NCBI GenBank assembly: GCA_026645575.1
Contig: JAPKMW010000169.1
Coordinates: 1-15,285, forward strand
Reading direction: 5' to 3'
DNA: 15,285 nucleotides
DNA from: Caldilineaceae bacterium
Lineage (GTDB): Bacteria; Chloroflexota; Anaerolineae; Caldilineales; Caldilineaceae
Position numbers and translations under genes: made by a program. Every line of letters begins with the position of its first letter. Positions within the stretch are counted from its first letter, which is position 1. Below are positions 1-7,214 of the stretch, in pieces. The notes beneath the pieces were generated by a model. The model was not told where the DNA came from. It did no database searches and saw only the letters and a list, made by a program, of their open reading frames with translations.

Positions 1-47
1 ACACCGTCCCAAGCACGAATCGAGAGTTTACCACTCGCTCCACATCC

Positions 48-94
48 TGTCAAATCCAGAAACCGCAATTTTACATTTGGTTTCGGTTCTGACA
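48..94. repeat. Imperfect inverted repeat
   Basis: The left arm at 48-64 begins TGTCA and ends GAAACC. The right arm at 79-94 begins GGTTTC and ends TGACA. The arms pair over most of their length around a short A/T-rich loop. There is no T-run after it, so it is not an obvious terminator. Function unknown. Confidence 0.5.
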
Positions 95-178
95 AGCTGT
101 CTGCTTTTCCCAACGCCACCCCTCTTTCAGGACTGGTTTGTCAGCAGGATTTACGAGTATACCACAATGAACACCGTT

Positions 179-223
179 GTCAAGTAAGCACCATTACGTT
201 TTACAATCGCTTGCTTACTTGAC
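179..223. repeat. 12-bp perfect inverted repeat GTCAAGTAAGCA
   Basis: GTCAAGTAAGCA at 179-190 is followed by its exact reverse complement TGCTTACTTGAC at 212-223, with a 21-nt spacer. A third copy of the arm, GTCAAGTAAGC, lies at 352-362 in the same orientation as the first. Both forward copies are preceded by similar sequence (TATAC-type and CACA/ACAAC-type words over about 30 bp), so a larger direct repeat of about 172-bp period is present. It could be a repressor operator or a degenerate interspersed repeat. Confidence 0.55.
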
Positions 224-351
224 CTCTCACCCAATGCAACACCATAACTCACATACGCTTCACTACGCACTCACCTTTGTTGGGTCAATGTGTGCTTGTT
301 TATCAGTGTTTTTTGGGCAAGGTTCGTTATTATACTCACACCACAACGATT

Positions 352-362
352 GTCAAGTAAGC
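352..362 (+). repeat. Third copy of GTCAAGTAAGC
   Basis: Direct copy of the left arm of the 179-223 inverted repeat, with related upstream flanking sequence. It lies about 320 bp upstream of the first surface-protein gene. Confidence 0.45.
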
Positions 363-540
363 TTTACTTCATTTTTCAAATGCTAATGCATTTCAATGCA
401 AATCGGCTAGTCAACTACCCGTAGCGCTTCATTCTGTTCAATCCGTTGCCCTGACACCACCGACCCCCACTTACTTTCAAAGTGCATAGCAAACGGACTT
501 CCTTTTCCCTCTTGATTCTCTTACGTATGTCTTAAGCTAT

Positions 541-569
541 TTGCTGTACTCGTCCCCCCTTGTTATACT
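541..569 (+). promoter_or_regulatory. Possible sigma70 promoter for the surface-protein operon
   Basis: TTGCTG (541-546) and TATACT (564-569) are separated by 17 nt, which fits a sigma70 -35/-10 pair with a weak -35. A second TATACT at 576-581 belongs to a 12-bp-period direct repeat of TTATACTTA but has no matching -35. The predicted transcript would start near 576, leaving a leader of about 97 nt before the ATG at 673. Prediction from consensus only. Confidence 0.35.
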
Positions 570-672
570 TATTATTATACTTAAGAGTAAAGTACTGCAC
601 TCGCAGTTTTCTCATCGCTCTTCCCGACGCGCTCATTGCAGCCAAAGCGTTTTACCTATTGAAGGCGACACT

Positions 673-3576
673 ATGCGCTCTTACAGAATCGGCCTCCTTC
701 TGCTTATGCTTGGGTTGGCAACCGGTTGGTGGGTAAGCACGCCGACACGCGTCACCAGTCAAGACACAACAACGACAATTGATTTTGAGTCGCCCACGTT
801 GGGTGCATTGGCGCGTACGATTGTCGATCCCTACCAACCGAATGCCCTGGTGACCTTTACCAGCGCCATGCCGGCCAATGGCGTCACTGTGGTGGGGCTG
901 GTCAAAAACAACGCGACTAGCGTCTGTGTCGAACCAGCGGATATGAATCAAAAGTTTGGCTCCGGGCGCGCCAACTTTAGCGACGGCGCCATCGGTTACG
1001 GCACCGCCGCCATCCGCGCCGACTTTACCCAACCCCTGGCCCCGCCCCAAGTGATAGCTGTCGATTTTCAGACCGGCGCCGGGTTACCGGTGCGACTGCG
1101 TCTCTTTGATGCGGCTGGTACTGAAATTGGGGCTGTCACCGAAAGCGCAACCGACACCGGCGGCACCTGTGGTCTCCCAGGGCAACTGCGCGCACGTAAG
1201 CGGTTGACGCTGCGTGCCGAGCAACCGGTGGTCGCAGCGATCATGGATATGAGCGCCGACACGGGTCGCTTTGTCTTTACCATCGATAACTTCACCTTTG
1301 GCCCCGCCCCAGCCGATGATCCGTCCACGGGTCACAGACAGAGCGATCTAAAGCTTGCCGTTGTCGACGCGCCGACGGCTGTGCGCGCCGGTGAACCTTT
1401 CACTTACACTCTACACCTGACCAATCTGGGGCCAAAACCGGCTGACACTGTCGTGCTGACTACGACGTTGGACAGCGGTTTTACGCTGCTAGGCACCAGT
1501 GGAGACCAAGCACCCTGTCGTCCTACTGCCGCAACTCTGGTTTGCCCTATACTACCGCTGACGGTGAATGGCAGCGCGTCGGTAGCACTGACCCTGGCGG
1601 CCCATGCGGAACGTAGTGACCAAATGATAGCAGTCGCGGCGACTGTTCAGGATCAACACAACCATGACCCGGCGCCCGACAATAACCACATCACCACCGT
1701 TTTGCCGGTGTCGAGTGGGCGCGTTAGCAACGGGTTACAGGCTTTCTACACCTTTCACCAAGCCGAACCAGGGGTAATTTACGATTTATCCGGTGTGGGT
1801 ACGCCGCTCAATTTGACGGTACAAACGCCAACCCAGGTGCAGAACAGACCTGGCGGTTTAAAAATTATTACGCCAACGTTGATTAGCGCTACCGCGACCC
1901 AGAAATTACGGCAGGCCATTGTCACCAGCGGCGAGGTCAGCGTTGAGGCATGGCTTGTGCCGGCGCCCCAGCGGACTGCCCAACCGGCCCACCTGCTTAC
2001 CTTGGCGGGCAACGATGCCACCACGCTGTTGTCGCTCTTACAGGAACCCTATGGCACTCAAGCCGCCGGCCTCTATACGGCGCACCTGCTGACCAACCAA
2101 GCGCCCACCGGCAACCGCCTTTCGGCCACACCCGCCACCAACCCAACGGGGCAACGACTTCATCTGGTCTATACGCGCAATGCCGCCGGATTGGCCCGCC
2201 TCTATCTCAACGGCACAGCGCAGGCGACCAAAGCCATGAGCGGCGATCTGGCCGGTTGGCCTGCGCAACCCACGCTCCGTCTGGCCGCTAGCCCGACGGG
2301 GGAACAACCCTGGCTGGGTGAATATCAATTGTTGGCCTTCTATAGCCGCGCGCTTAACGCAACCGAGGTACAACAAAATTACCGTAATGGTCCGCATGGG
2401 GACGGCCCCACCGATGAGGAAGATAGCGATGATGACCTCTTTGGCTATGATTATGAAGTGTGGGTCGATCCGGTCACGCCCTTTGCTGGCGCCGCCGTGA
2501 AGCTGGGTGCGGTGGTGCATCGTCTGGCTGGCAAGCAGGTTGTGAGTGATGTCGGTGTACGCTTTTATCTTGGCGATCCGGCACATGGCGGGCAACGCAT
2601 TGGCGATGCGCTGGTGGAACGGCTCTCGCCCCGTAGCTCGGCGCTTTCAACGGACGTGACCTGGACGCCGCCGGCGGCCGGGACGTACGCGCTCTATGTC
2701 CAGATCGATCCGCAAAATCGGATTAGTGAGACCGACGAGGGGAACAATCTTCTGGTGCGCACGGTTATGGTGCGTTCGCCCGCCACCCCGCCGACCGGTG
2801 ATCTGGTGGCGCCCCATGTCGATGCGTTTACCATTGGCGACAATCAGAGCAGCAGTAGTCAGCGCAACGTGCAACTGTCCGTAACGGTTTCTGATCCTGC
2901 CCCGACTTCCGGCATTGAGGGTGTGGCCTTTGTCGAATATGCCTATGCCCCTGAGGCCGGCGCCTGGCGTATTGTCCAATCGTCGGCGTGGCTGCCCTAT
3001 CAAGCAGCGCCGGCGCGTTATGAGTGGCAACTGCAAGCGGCGCCGGGGTTAAAATATCTCCAGGCATGGGCCAAAGACAAGGCCGGCAATATTTCCCTCT
3101 TTCCCTATACACGCTACATTAATTACGCCCCGCCCATTCTTCAGGTCAACCGGGAGAGTATCCAGATTCTGCGCTTTGGCGTCCAGGCCGGCGACCGGCT
3201 CACGATCCGGCTGCTGGCTTTGCAAGGCGACCCCGACCTCTATCTCTGGCCGCCCGACCATCAAGAGGGGCGACCGCCGTGGGTGAGCAACTTGCGCGGT
3301 AGCATTGACGCCGTCAGCCTGATCGCACCGGTGACGGGCAACTATCAGATTGAGATTTACGGCTTTACCTTTGCCGAATACCAGTTACAGATCATTCAGG
3401 AGCCGGCCCCCGCAACCGCCGCCGGCGATGCAGGGGCTGATGAAGGCGGGATCGATCCCAGCAAGGCGCGCTTTACCCAACCGTGGGTCAAGCTGACCAG
3501 CGTTCCCGCCACCAGCCAAGCGTTTCTGTTACTGACGGGGCAAGGCTATAAAACATTTCTTCCGCTGATTCGGTGA
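673..3576 (+). CDS. Large secreted multidomain surface protein (DUF11, LamG, CARDB, PPC-like)
   Basis: Predicted exported 967-aa adhesin- or matrix-type protein; no catalytic site is visible. The ATG at 673 is preferred over a longer open frame from TTG 541 because AAGG lies 7 nt upstream and a clean signal peptide follows ([20 protein letters not shown]). Domains by appearance: an N-terminal beta-rich domain (about 36-212), a DUF11-type repeat (about 223-347, DLKLAVV...[12 protein letters not shown]), a LamG/concanavalin-like domain (about 353-574, GLQAFYTF...SVEAWL...LYLNG), a short acidic linker, a CARDB-like domain (about 592-700, ending [11 protein letters not shown]), an Ig-like domain (about 714-817, WAKDKAGN) and a PPC-like beta sandwich (about 818-911, GDPDLYLW). 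The protein ends in TFLPLIR, a tail it shares with three other exported proteins here. It sits 11 bp before the next gene, so co-transcription is likely. Domain names are from pattern recognition; ligand unknown. Confidence 0.85.
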   Translation: MRSYRIGLLLLMLGLATGWWVSTPTRVTSQDTTTTIDFESPTLGALARTIVDPYQPNALVTFTSAMPANGVTVVGLVKNNATSVCVEPADMNQKFGSGRANFSDGAIGYGTAAIRADFTQPLAPPQVIAVDFQTGAGLPVRLRLFDAAGTEIGAVTESATDTGGTCGLPGQLRARKRLTLRAEQPVVAAIMDMSADTGRFVFTIDNFTFGPAPADDPSTGHRQSDLKLAVVDAPTAVRAGEPFTYTLHLTNLGPKPADTVVLTTTLDSGFTLLGTSGDQAPCRPTAATLVCPILPLTVNGSASVALTLAAHAERSDQMIAVAATVQDQHNHDPAPDNNHITTVLPVSSGRVSNGLQAFYTFHQAEPGVIYDLSGVGTPLNLTVQTPTQVQNRPGGLKIITPTLISATATQKLRQAIVTSGEVSVEAWLVPAPQRTAQPAHLLTLAGNDATTLLSLLQEPYGTQAAGLYTAHLLTNQAPTGNRLSATPATNPTGQRLHLVYTRNAAGLARLYLNGTAQATKAMSGDLAGWPAQPTLRLAASPTGEQPWLGEYQLLAFYSRALNATEVQQNYRNGPHGDGPTDEEDSDDDLFGYDYEVWVDPVTPFAGAAVKLGAVVHRLAGKQVVSDVGVRFYLGDPAHGGQRIGDALVERLSPRSSALSTDVTWTPPAAGTYALYVQIDPQNRISETDEGNNLLVRTVMVRSPATPPTGDLVAPHVDAFTIGDNQSSSSQRNVQLSVTVSDPAPTSGIEGVAFVEYAYAPEAGAWRIVQSSAWLPYQAAPARYEWQLQAAPGLKYLQAWAKDKAGNISLFPYTRYINYAPPILQVNRESIQILRFGVQAGDRLTIRLLALQGDPDLYLWPPDHQEGRPPWVSNLRGSIDAVSLIAPVTGNYQIEIYGFTFAEYQLQIIQEPAPATAAGDAGADEGGIDPSKARFTQPWVKLTSVPATSQAFLLLTGQGYKTFLPLIR

Positions 3577-3587
3577 GTAGAAGAGCT

Positions 3588-5267
3588 ATGCAAAAATCAA
3601 TGGTAGGTTTCATCCTTCTGCTGGTGCTGTTTACCGCCTGGCCCCTGTCGCTTTATGCCCAATTTGGCCCGGAGATTTGCGACGATGGGATTGACAACGA
3701 CAGCGACTTTCTGGTTGATTACCAAGATCCTGACTGTGACACCAGTGACGATGACCGCGACGGCATCACCGATCTAGCCGAAGGGGATCAGGCAATCGAC
3801 AGCGACGCCGATACCAGCCCCGACTCGCGTGATCTGGACAGCGACAACGACGGCGCCCCTGATGCTACGGAAGGCCATGATGCCAATGGGGATGGACGGC
3901 CCGATCGCTTGCCCACCGGCAGCGACACCGATGGTGACGGGCTGGATGACGCCTATGATCCAGACCAGGGTGGAATAGTAGCGCCGCTGTCGGACCGTGA
4001 TGGCGACGGCACGCCCGATTGGCGCGATGCCGATGACGATGGCGACCATGTGGCGACCGCCGCCGAAGATGTTGACGGCAACGGCGCGCCGATCAACGAC
4101 GATACCGACGGTGACGGTCTGCCCGACTATCTTGACACTGACGATGACAATGATGGTCTACTAACCCAGCAAGAAGATCGCAATGGTGACGGCAACCCGG
4201 CCAACGACGACGGCAACAACGACGGCATCCCCGATTTCCGCCAGCCCAACGACCGGGTGAGCGGCATTGTCTGGCGCGACCAAAATGGCGACGGCATCCG
4301 CGCGCTGACCGATCCCTTTCTGCCCAACTTTGTCGTGACGCTGCTCGATGGCCCAACCTTGACACCGATCATGACAACGACGACAACCATCACCGGCTGG
4401 TATGGGCTGGTGGCGCCAACCGGCGGCGAGTTCCTGGTCGAGTTTAAGCCCGTGGCCCGTCTCCTGCCCACCCGTCGCGACCAGGGCAATGATGAAGCGA
4501 CCGACAGTGATATTCTTCAGGTGGGAAGCGAGATGAAAGGGCGCTCCCCGCGCTTGACCTTTGGTTATGCCGGTGCAACGACCAACATCGACGCCGGTTT
4601 TCTGCGTCCGGCCAACCTTAGTGTCTATGCGTTTGACGATCGCAACCGCGATGGCACACGCCAGGTCGGTGAAGCCTTGGTCGCCGGCGCCACTGTGATC
4701 CTCCTCGACAGCGCCAGCAATGAAGTGCGGCGCAGTATGCCCGGCAATACGGGCGAAATCCTCTTCCCCGATCTGCTGCCCGATGCTTATCAACTAGACG
4801 TTACACCGCCGACTACCTATCTGGTCGACCGACAGAAACTCCTGCCGTTGACGCCGTTGGCCCCGGCAGACGACTTACTATACGAAGTTCCACTCTATCT
4901 AAATCCCAAGGCGGTGACTTTTGTCGCCTTTACTGCCCGTTATCAGGAACAGAGCATCCGGGTCAGTTGGACAACAGCAGCAGAGGTGCAGACCCAGGGG
5001 TATCATCTCTACCAAAGCATGGATGATATTTTCAGCCACGCCCACCGTCTCACCACTGACTTGATCCCCAGCCAGGGCAGCACGGGTGGCGACTATCAGG
5101 TGACGTTCCCTTACAATCCAGCCTATCAACCACCACTGGTGCGCTTCCATTTCTGGCTGGTCGAGCATGAAAGTACCGGCGAGCAACTACGCTACGGCCC
5201 CATCCGTGTGGTCAATCCGGGGTCATTGCTGTTACTACCGATTGTAAGGGGAGCAGACGCGGATTGA
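3588..5267 (+). CDS. Secreted Asp-rich calcium-binding repeat / SdrD-like protein
   Basis: Predicted exported 559-aa surface protein. The ATG at 3588 gives a good signal peptide ([20 protein letters not shown], cleavage after LYA) with AGAAGAG just upstream. A GTG at 3573, overlapping the previous stop by 4 bp, would add five residues and is the alternative. After cleavage comes a MopE-like Cys motif ([17 protein letters not shown], about 28-50), then a run of thrombospondin-type-3-like repeats (about 51-221) with many DxDxDG loops typical of Ca2+ binding. Two SdrD-B-like modules follow (about 224-340, [13 protein letters not shown]; about 342-440, [11 protein letters not shown]), then a fibronectin-like region (about 443-543, [21 protein letters not shown]). 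The end reads LLLLPIVR followed by [13 protein letters not shown] matches the shared tail, and GADAD is encoded inside a dispersed repeat, so the original C-terminus was probably at or near the Arg. Likely a calcium-stiffened matrix or adhesion protein acting with its upstream neighbour. Confidence 0.85.
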   Translation: MQKSMVGFILLLVLFTAWPLSLYAQFGPEICDDGIDNDSDFLVDYQDPDCDTSDDDRDGITDLAEGDQAIDSDADTSPDSRDLDSDNDGAPDATEGHDANGDGRPDRLPTGSDTDGDGLDDAYDPDQGGIVAPLSDRDGDGTPDWRDADDDGDHVATAAEDVDGNGAPINDDTDGDGLPDYLDTDDDNDGLLTQQEDRNGDGNPANDDGNNDGIPDFRQPNDRVSGIVWRDQNGDGIRALTDPFLPNFVVTLLDGPTLTPIMTTTTTITGWYGLVAPTGGEFLVEFKPVARLLPTRRDQGNDEATDSDILQVGSEMKGRSPRLTFGYAGATTNIDAGFLRPANLSVYAFDDRNRDGTRQVGEALVAGATVILLDSASNEVRRSMPGNTGEILFPDLLPDAYQLDVTPPTTYLVDRQKLLPLTPLAPADDLLYEVPLYLNPKAVTFVAFTARYQEQSIRVSWTTAAEVQTQGYHLYQSMDDIFSHAHRLTTDLIPSQGSTGGDYQVTFPYNPAYQPPLVRFHFWLVEHESTGEQLRYGPIRVVNPGSLLLLPIVRGADAD

Positions 5268-5430
5268 CAGACGCGAATATACGGAGCGATACATCGCTTA
5301 AGATTGCTAAGGCCGCTCCCAGCCGGTCCGTGACTGGAGACTGGATAGTAAGCAGCCACCATCGTATCCGCTCAATCCGCCTTCGTATATCCGCGCATTC
5401 TAAATCTGCGTCTGTTCATCCGCATCTGTC
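5253..5430. repeat. ATCCGC-type interspersed inverted repeat filling a convergent gene gap
   Basis: The left arm (about 5254-5286, CAGACGCGGAT...ACAGACGCG...TATACG) is matched in inverse orientation by the right arm (about 5382-5430, CGTATATCCGCG...GCGTCTGTTCATCCGCATCTGT). The left arm lacks roughly 17 bp present in the right. Further GTATCCGC and AATCCGC words lie at 5364-5380. The loop holds GCCGGTCCGTGACTGG (5322-5337), a degenerate copy of the palindrome core seen elsewhere in the window. The element supplies the last codons and stop of the upstream gene, and its other edge touches the stop of the methyltransferase gene. Such ATCCGCG-word repeats are widely seen in bacterial intergenic regions. 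It may act as a two-way terminator hairpin. Confidence 0.65.
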
Positions 5431-6229
5431 ACCGCACCAAGCGAAAGACCAATTCCGTGGCAAAGGGGAAGGGGGTCACCTGCCAGGAGCTATGTTGCAA
5501 CAGCGTTTGAAGGTGAGCAGGATAGGTGGTGGTCATCCCTTTATGGCGGCCGCCCAGGCTTTGCCCGGGGAAGGAGACGATAAGGACGGGCGCATCAATG
5601 GTAGTGAGTAGGCGTGCGCCGATAGTTGGGTCCACCTGTTCTAGGCAAGGCAAGGTTTTGAGCAGCAGCACCACATCGGCTTTGGTGGTTGGGATTGCTT
5701 CCACCAAGTTGCAAACGGTTGCGCTGCCCTGCATCCCCAGCAACGGCAAGGTGCGCTGGAGGAACGCAGCTTGATCGTGGGCAATGTCGCAGGCGTGATA
5801 AACCACATCCTCGGCCAGCGGCATCCAGGGAATCGTTAAAGGGTTAAGACCACAGGCCAGATCCAGCACCGTGTGGATCGGCGGCAGACCGGCAAAGATT
5901 GTGGTATAAAAAACGGGTAGGAGCGGCAGCCGTTCGCGTGTTGACGCGTGGTGACGCAGAATCGTTTGACAGACTGTGCGCAGTTGTGCCGGATCAGCCG
6001 CAGCCGCTGTCAACAAGGTCAACCACTCGTCATACGCCGGCTCGCCTTGCCAATAGGCCCCGACGGTCTGGTGCAGCTTATTTTTTGTGGCCTTAACCGC
6101 TTCCTTTTGATTGCGCCGCTTGCGTAACTCCTGCGCGCCGATGGTGCGAATCAACGCCGGCGCCACTGCGCGGTATTTGGCGCTGCTAAGGACTGTTTCA
6201 ACGAGTGCGTCTAATGCTACGTCTGCCAC
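5429..6229 (-). CDS. 16S rRNA (guanine1405-N7)-methyltransferase, Arm/Rmt (FmrO) family
   Basis: Predicted SAM-dependent enzyme that methylates N7 of G1405 in the 30S A-site, a change known to block 4,6-linked deoxystreptamine aminoglycosides. The 266-aa length fits ArmA/Rmt proteins. Family hallmarks in order: KLHQTVGAYW (about 51-60), HASTRERLPLLPVFY (about 94-108), SAM motif I VLDLACGLNPL (about 121-131), YHACDI (144-149), LLLKTLPCLEQ (188-198), SFPGQSLGGRHKGM (219-232) and the C-terminal ELVFRLV. These line up with ArmA as I remember it (KLHQIWGSYY, HSSTNERV, ILDFGCGFNPL, YHAYDID, LLKMLPVLKQ, SFPIKSLSGKEKGM). The GTG at 6229 is chosen because GAGGAG (6242-6237) lies 7 nt upstream; GTG 6259 is longer but lacks such a site. 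The gene stands alone, with no aminoglycoside biosynthesis genes or mobile elements beside it. Family assignment is strong; activity and resistance are inferred. Confidence 0.9.
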   Translation of the reverse strand: MADVALDALVETVLSSAKYRAVAPALIRTIGAQELRKRRNQKEAVKATKNKLHQTVGAYWQGEPAYDEWLTLLTAAAADPAQLRTVCQTILRHHASTRERLPLLPVFYTTIFAGLPPIHTVLDLACGLNPLTIPWMPLAEDVVYHACDIAHDQAAFLQRTLPLLGMQGSATVCNLVEAIPTTKADVVLLLKTLPCLEQVDPTIGARLLTTIDAPVLIVSFPGQSLGGRHKGMTTTYPAHLQTLLQHSSWQVTPFPFATELVFRLVR

Positions 6230-6236
6230 AAATTTA

Positions 6237-6262
6237 CTCCTCAAAAGCACTTTAAGCACTTT
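6237..6262 (-). promoter_or_regulatory. Ribosome binding site and 9-bp tandem repeat before the methyltransferase
   Basis: On the minus strand GAGGAG (6242-6237) sits 7 nt before GTG 6229 and decides the start. Immediately upstream, plus-strand AAGCACTTT occurs twice in tandem (6245-6253 and 6254-6262). The tandem pair lies in the 5' leader or promoter and could be a small operator; no regulator is encoded nearby. Confidence 0.5.
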
Positions 6263-6269
6263 TCGCTGC

Positions 6270-6298
6270 TTGACATTCTACTTGCTTCGTGCTAGGTT
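6270..6298 (+). promoter_or_regulatory. Sigma70-like promoter for the DUF4058 gene
   Basis: TTGACA (6270-6275) is a perfect -35. After a 17-nt spacer, TAGGTT (6293-6298) is an acceptable -10 (4 of 6). Transcription would start near 6305, giving a leader of about 70 nt to the ATG at 6378. The only downstream plus-strand gene is the DUF4058 gene. Confidence 0.55.
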
Positions 6299-6377
6299 AT
6301 GGAAATAAGAAGCAAGGTGGATAGATGAATCGTCGGCAATCGCTTTACATGCAACTGGTTATCATGGAGGTTTTGCC

Positions 6378-7175
6378 ATGACAAAGTCGCCCTTTCCAGG
6401 CATGGATCCCTTTTTAGAACGGCCAGCCAAATGGAGCAGCGTGCATACACGGCTGATCAACGCCATTAGCGATCAACTGGCCGAGCGGCTGGCCCCCAAT
6501 TTCTATGTGGAAATTGAAGAACGGGTCACGTTAACGCTGGCGGCTGATCCCAAAGTGCGACCACAGATCGAGCCGGATGTCTATGTCGTGCGTGCGCCTG
6601 CCCTTAGCCCAGTGGCAACCACAGTCATACCAATCACGGCGCCTCAAATCACAACGCCTACGGTGGTAGAAGCGCTCTACAGCGAGGAGATCCGCCAACG
6701 CTATCTGGAAATCCGTGATAGTGCGCAGCGAGAGGTAGTGACAACCATTGAGTTATTGTCCCCTTTCAACAAAATGAGCGGCGAGCGCGGACGGGTTGAT
6801 TTTCTTAAGAAGCGCGAGCGGGTCATGGCTTCCGACGTACATTGGATTGAGATCGATCTTTTGCGCGCCGGCACACGAACGCCGGAAGTGGCCGATAAAA
6901 GCGCCTATTACGCTTTACTAAAACGGGGCGGTACACTGGGGCTGTTTGAAGTCTGGTACATTGGTCTGCGTGATCGCTTACCTACCATCGCCGTGCCATT
7001 GCGTCCACCCTTTGACGATGCCCCGTTGGACTTGCAAGCCGCCTTTGACGACATGTACCAACGCGCCCATTACGCCCAAAGCATCGATTACACCGCAGAC
7101 CTACCTGCGCCAGTGTTAAACCTGCCCGATCAGCAGTGGGTGAAGCAATCTATCACTCAGTGGCGTGCAGGGTAA
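6378..7175 (+). CDS. DUF4058 family protein
   Basis: Predicted cytoplasmic 265-aa protein of a family common in cyanobacteria and Chloroflexota and of unknown function. The N-terminal signature SPFPGMDPFLE (4-14) and the following QLAERLAPNFYVEIEERV are typical. The central part carries IEPDVYVV (about 68-75), then YLEIRD and VVTTIELLSPFNK (about 112-135), and WIEIDLLRAG (about 156-165). The order of an Asp after Pro, then Glu and Lys on a strand, is reminiscent of PD-(D/E)XK nuclease-like folds, but I cannot confirm that from sequence alone. Start: ATG 6378 with GGAGG (6366-6370) 7 nt upstream. There is no signal peptide or membrane segment. Transcribed divergently from the methyltransferase; the stop is 39 bp from the convergent transporter gene. 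Family call is confident, role unknown. Confidence 0.9.
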   Translation: MTKSPFPGMDPFLERPAKWSSVHTRLINAISDQLAERLAPNFYVEIEERVTLTLAADPKVRPQIEPDVYVVRAPALSPVATTVIPITAPQITTPTVVEALYSEEIRQRYLEIRDSAQREVVTTIELLSPFNKMSGERGRVDFLKKRERVMASDVHWIEIDLLRAGTRTPEVADKSAYYALLKRGGTLGLFEVWYIGLRDRLPTIAVPLRPPFDDAPLDLQAAFDDMYQRAHYAQSIDYTADLPAPVLNLPDQQWVKQSITQWRAG

Positions 7176-7182
7176 TGCGATT

Positions 7183-7206
7183 GTTGTTACCTTATCAGGC
7201 AGCAAC
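7183..7206. terminator. Hairpin between convergent genes
   Basis: GTTGTTACCT (7183-7192) pairs with AGGCAGCAAC (7197-7206) around a TATC loop, with one wobble and one mismatch. It lies in the 39-bp gap between the convergent DUF4058 and substrate-binding genes. No T-run follows on either strand, so intrinsic termination is plausible but not certain. Confidence 0.35.
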
Positions 7207-7214
7207 CTAACCAC

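Larger units (their letters stand above)
1..540. other. Gene-poor region with short repeats
   Basis: I see no convincing gene here. The stretch is AT-richer than the genes that follow and is broken by stop codons in all frames; its only sizeable open frame (177-386, TTG start) has no ribosome binding site and a His/Ser/Cys-rich composition unlike a real protein. It holds an imperfect inverted repeat (48-94), a perfect 12-bp inverted repeat (179-223) and a direct copy of one arm (352-362). An AATGC-rich patch lies at 380-404. It may be the promoter region of the downstream surface-protein genes or the relic of an interspersed repeat. Confidence 0.5.

Noticed and set aside
177..386. Open frame of 69 codons near the left end
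   Set aside because: TTG start without a ribosome site, odd His/Ser composition, and it runs through the local repeats.
541..672. N-terminal extension of the adhesin gene from TTG 541
   Set aside because: The extension covers the likely promoter, and a clear signal peptide with ribosome site begins at ATG 673.
4161..4793. Long antisense open frame opposite the calcium-repeat gene
   Set aside because: It is a by-product of GAC/GAT-rich codons on the coding strand; no ribosome site or recognisable protein.
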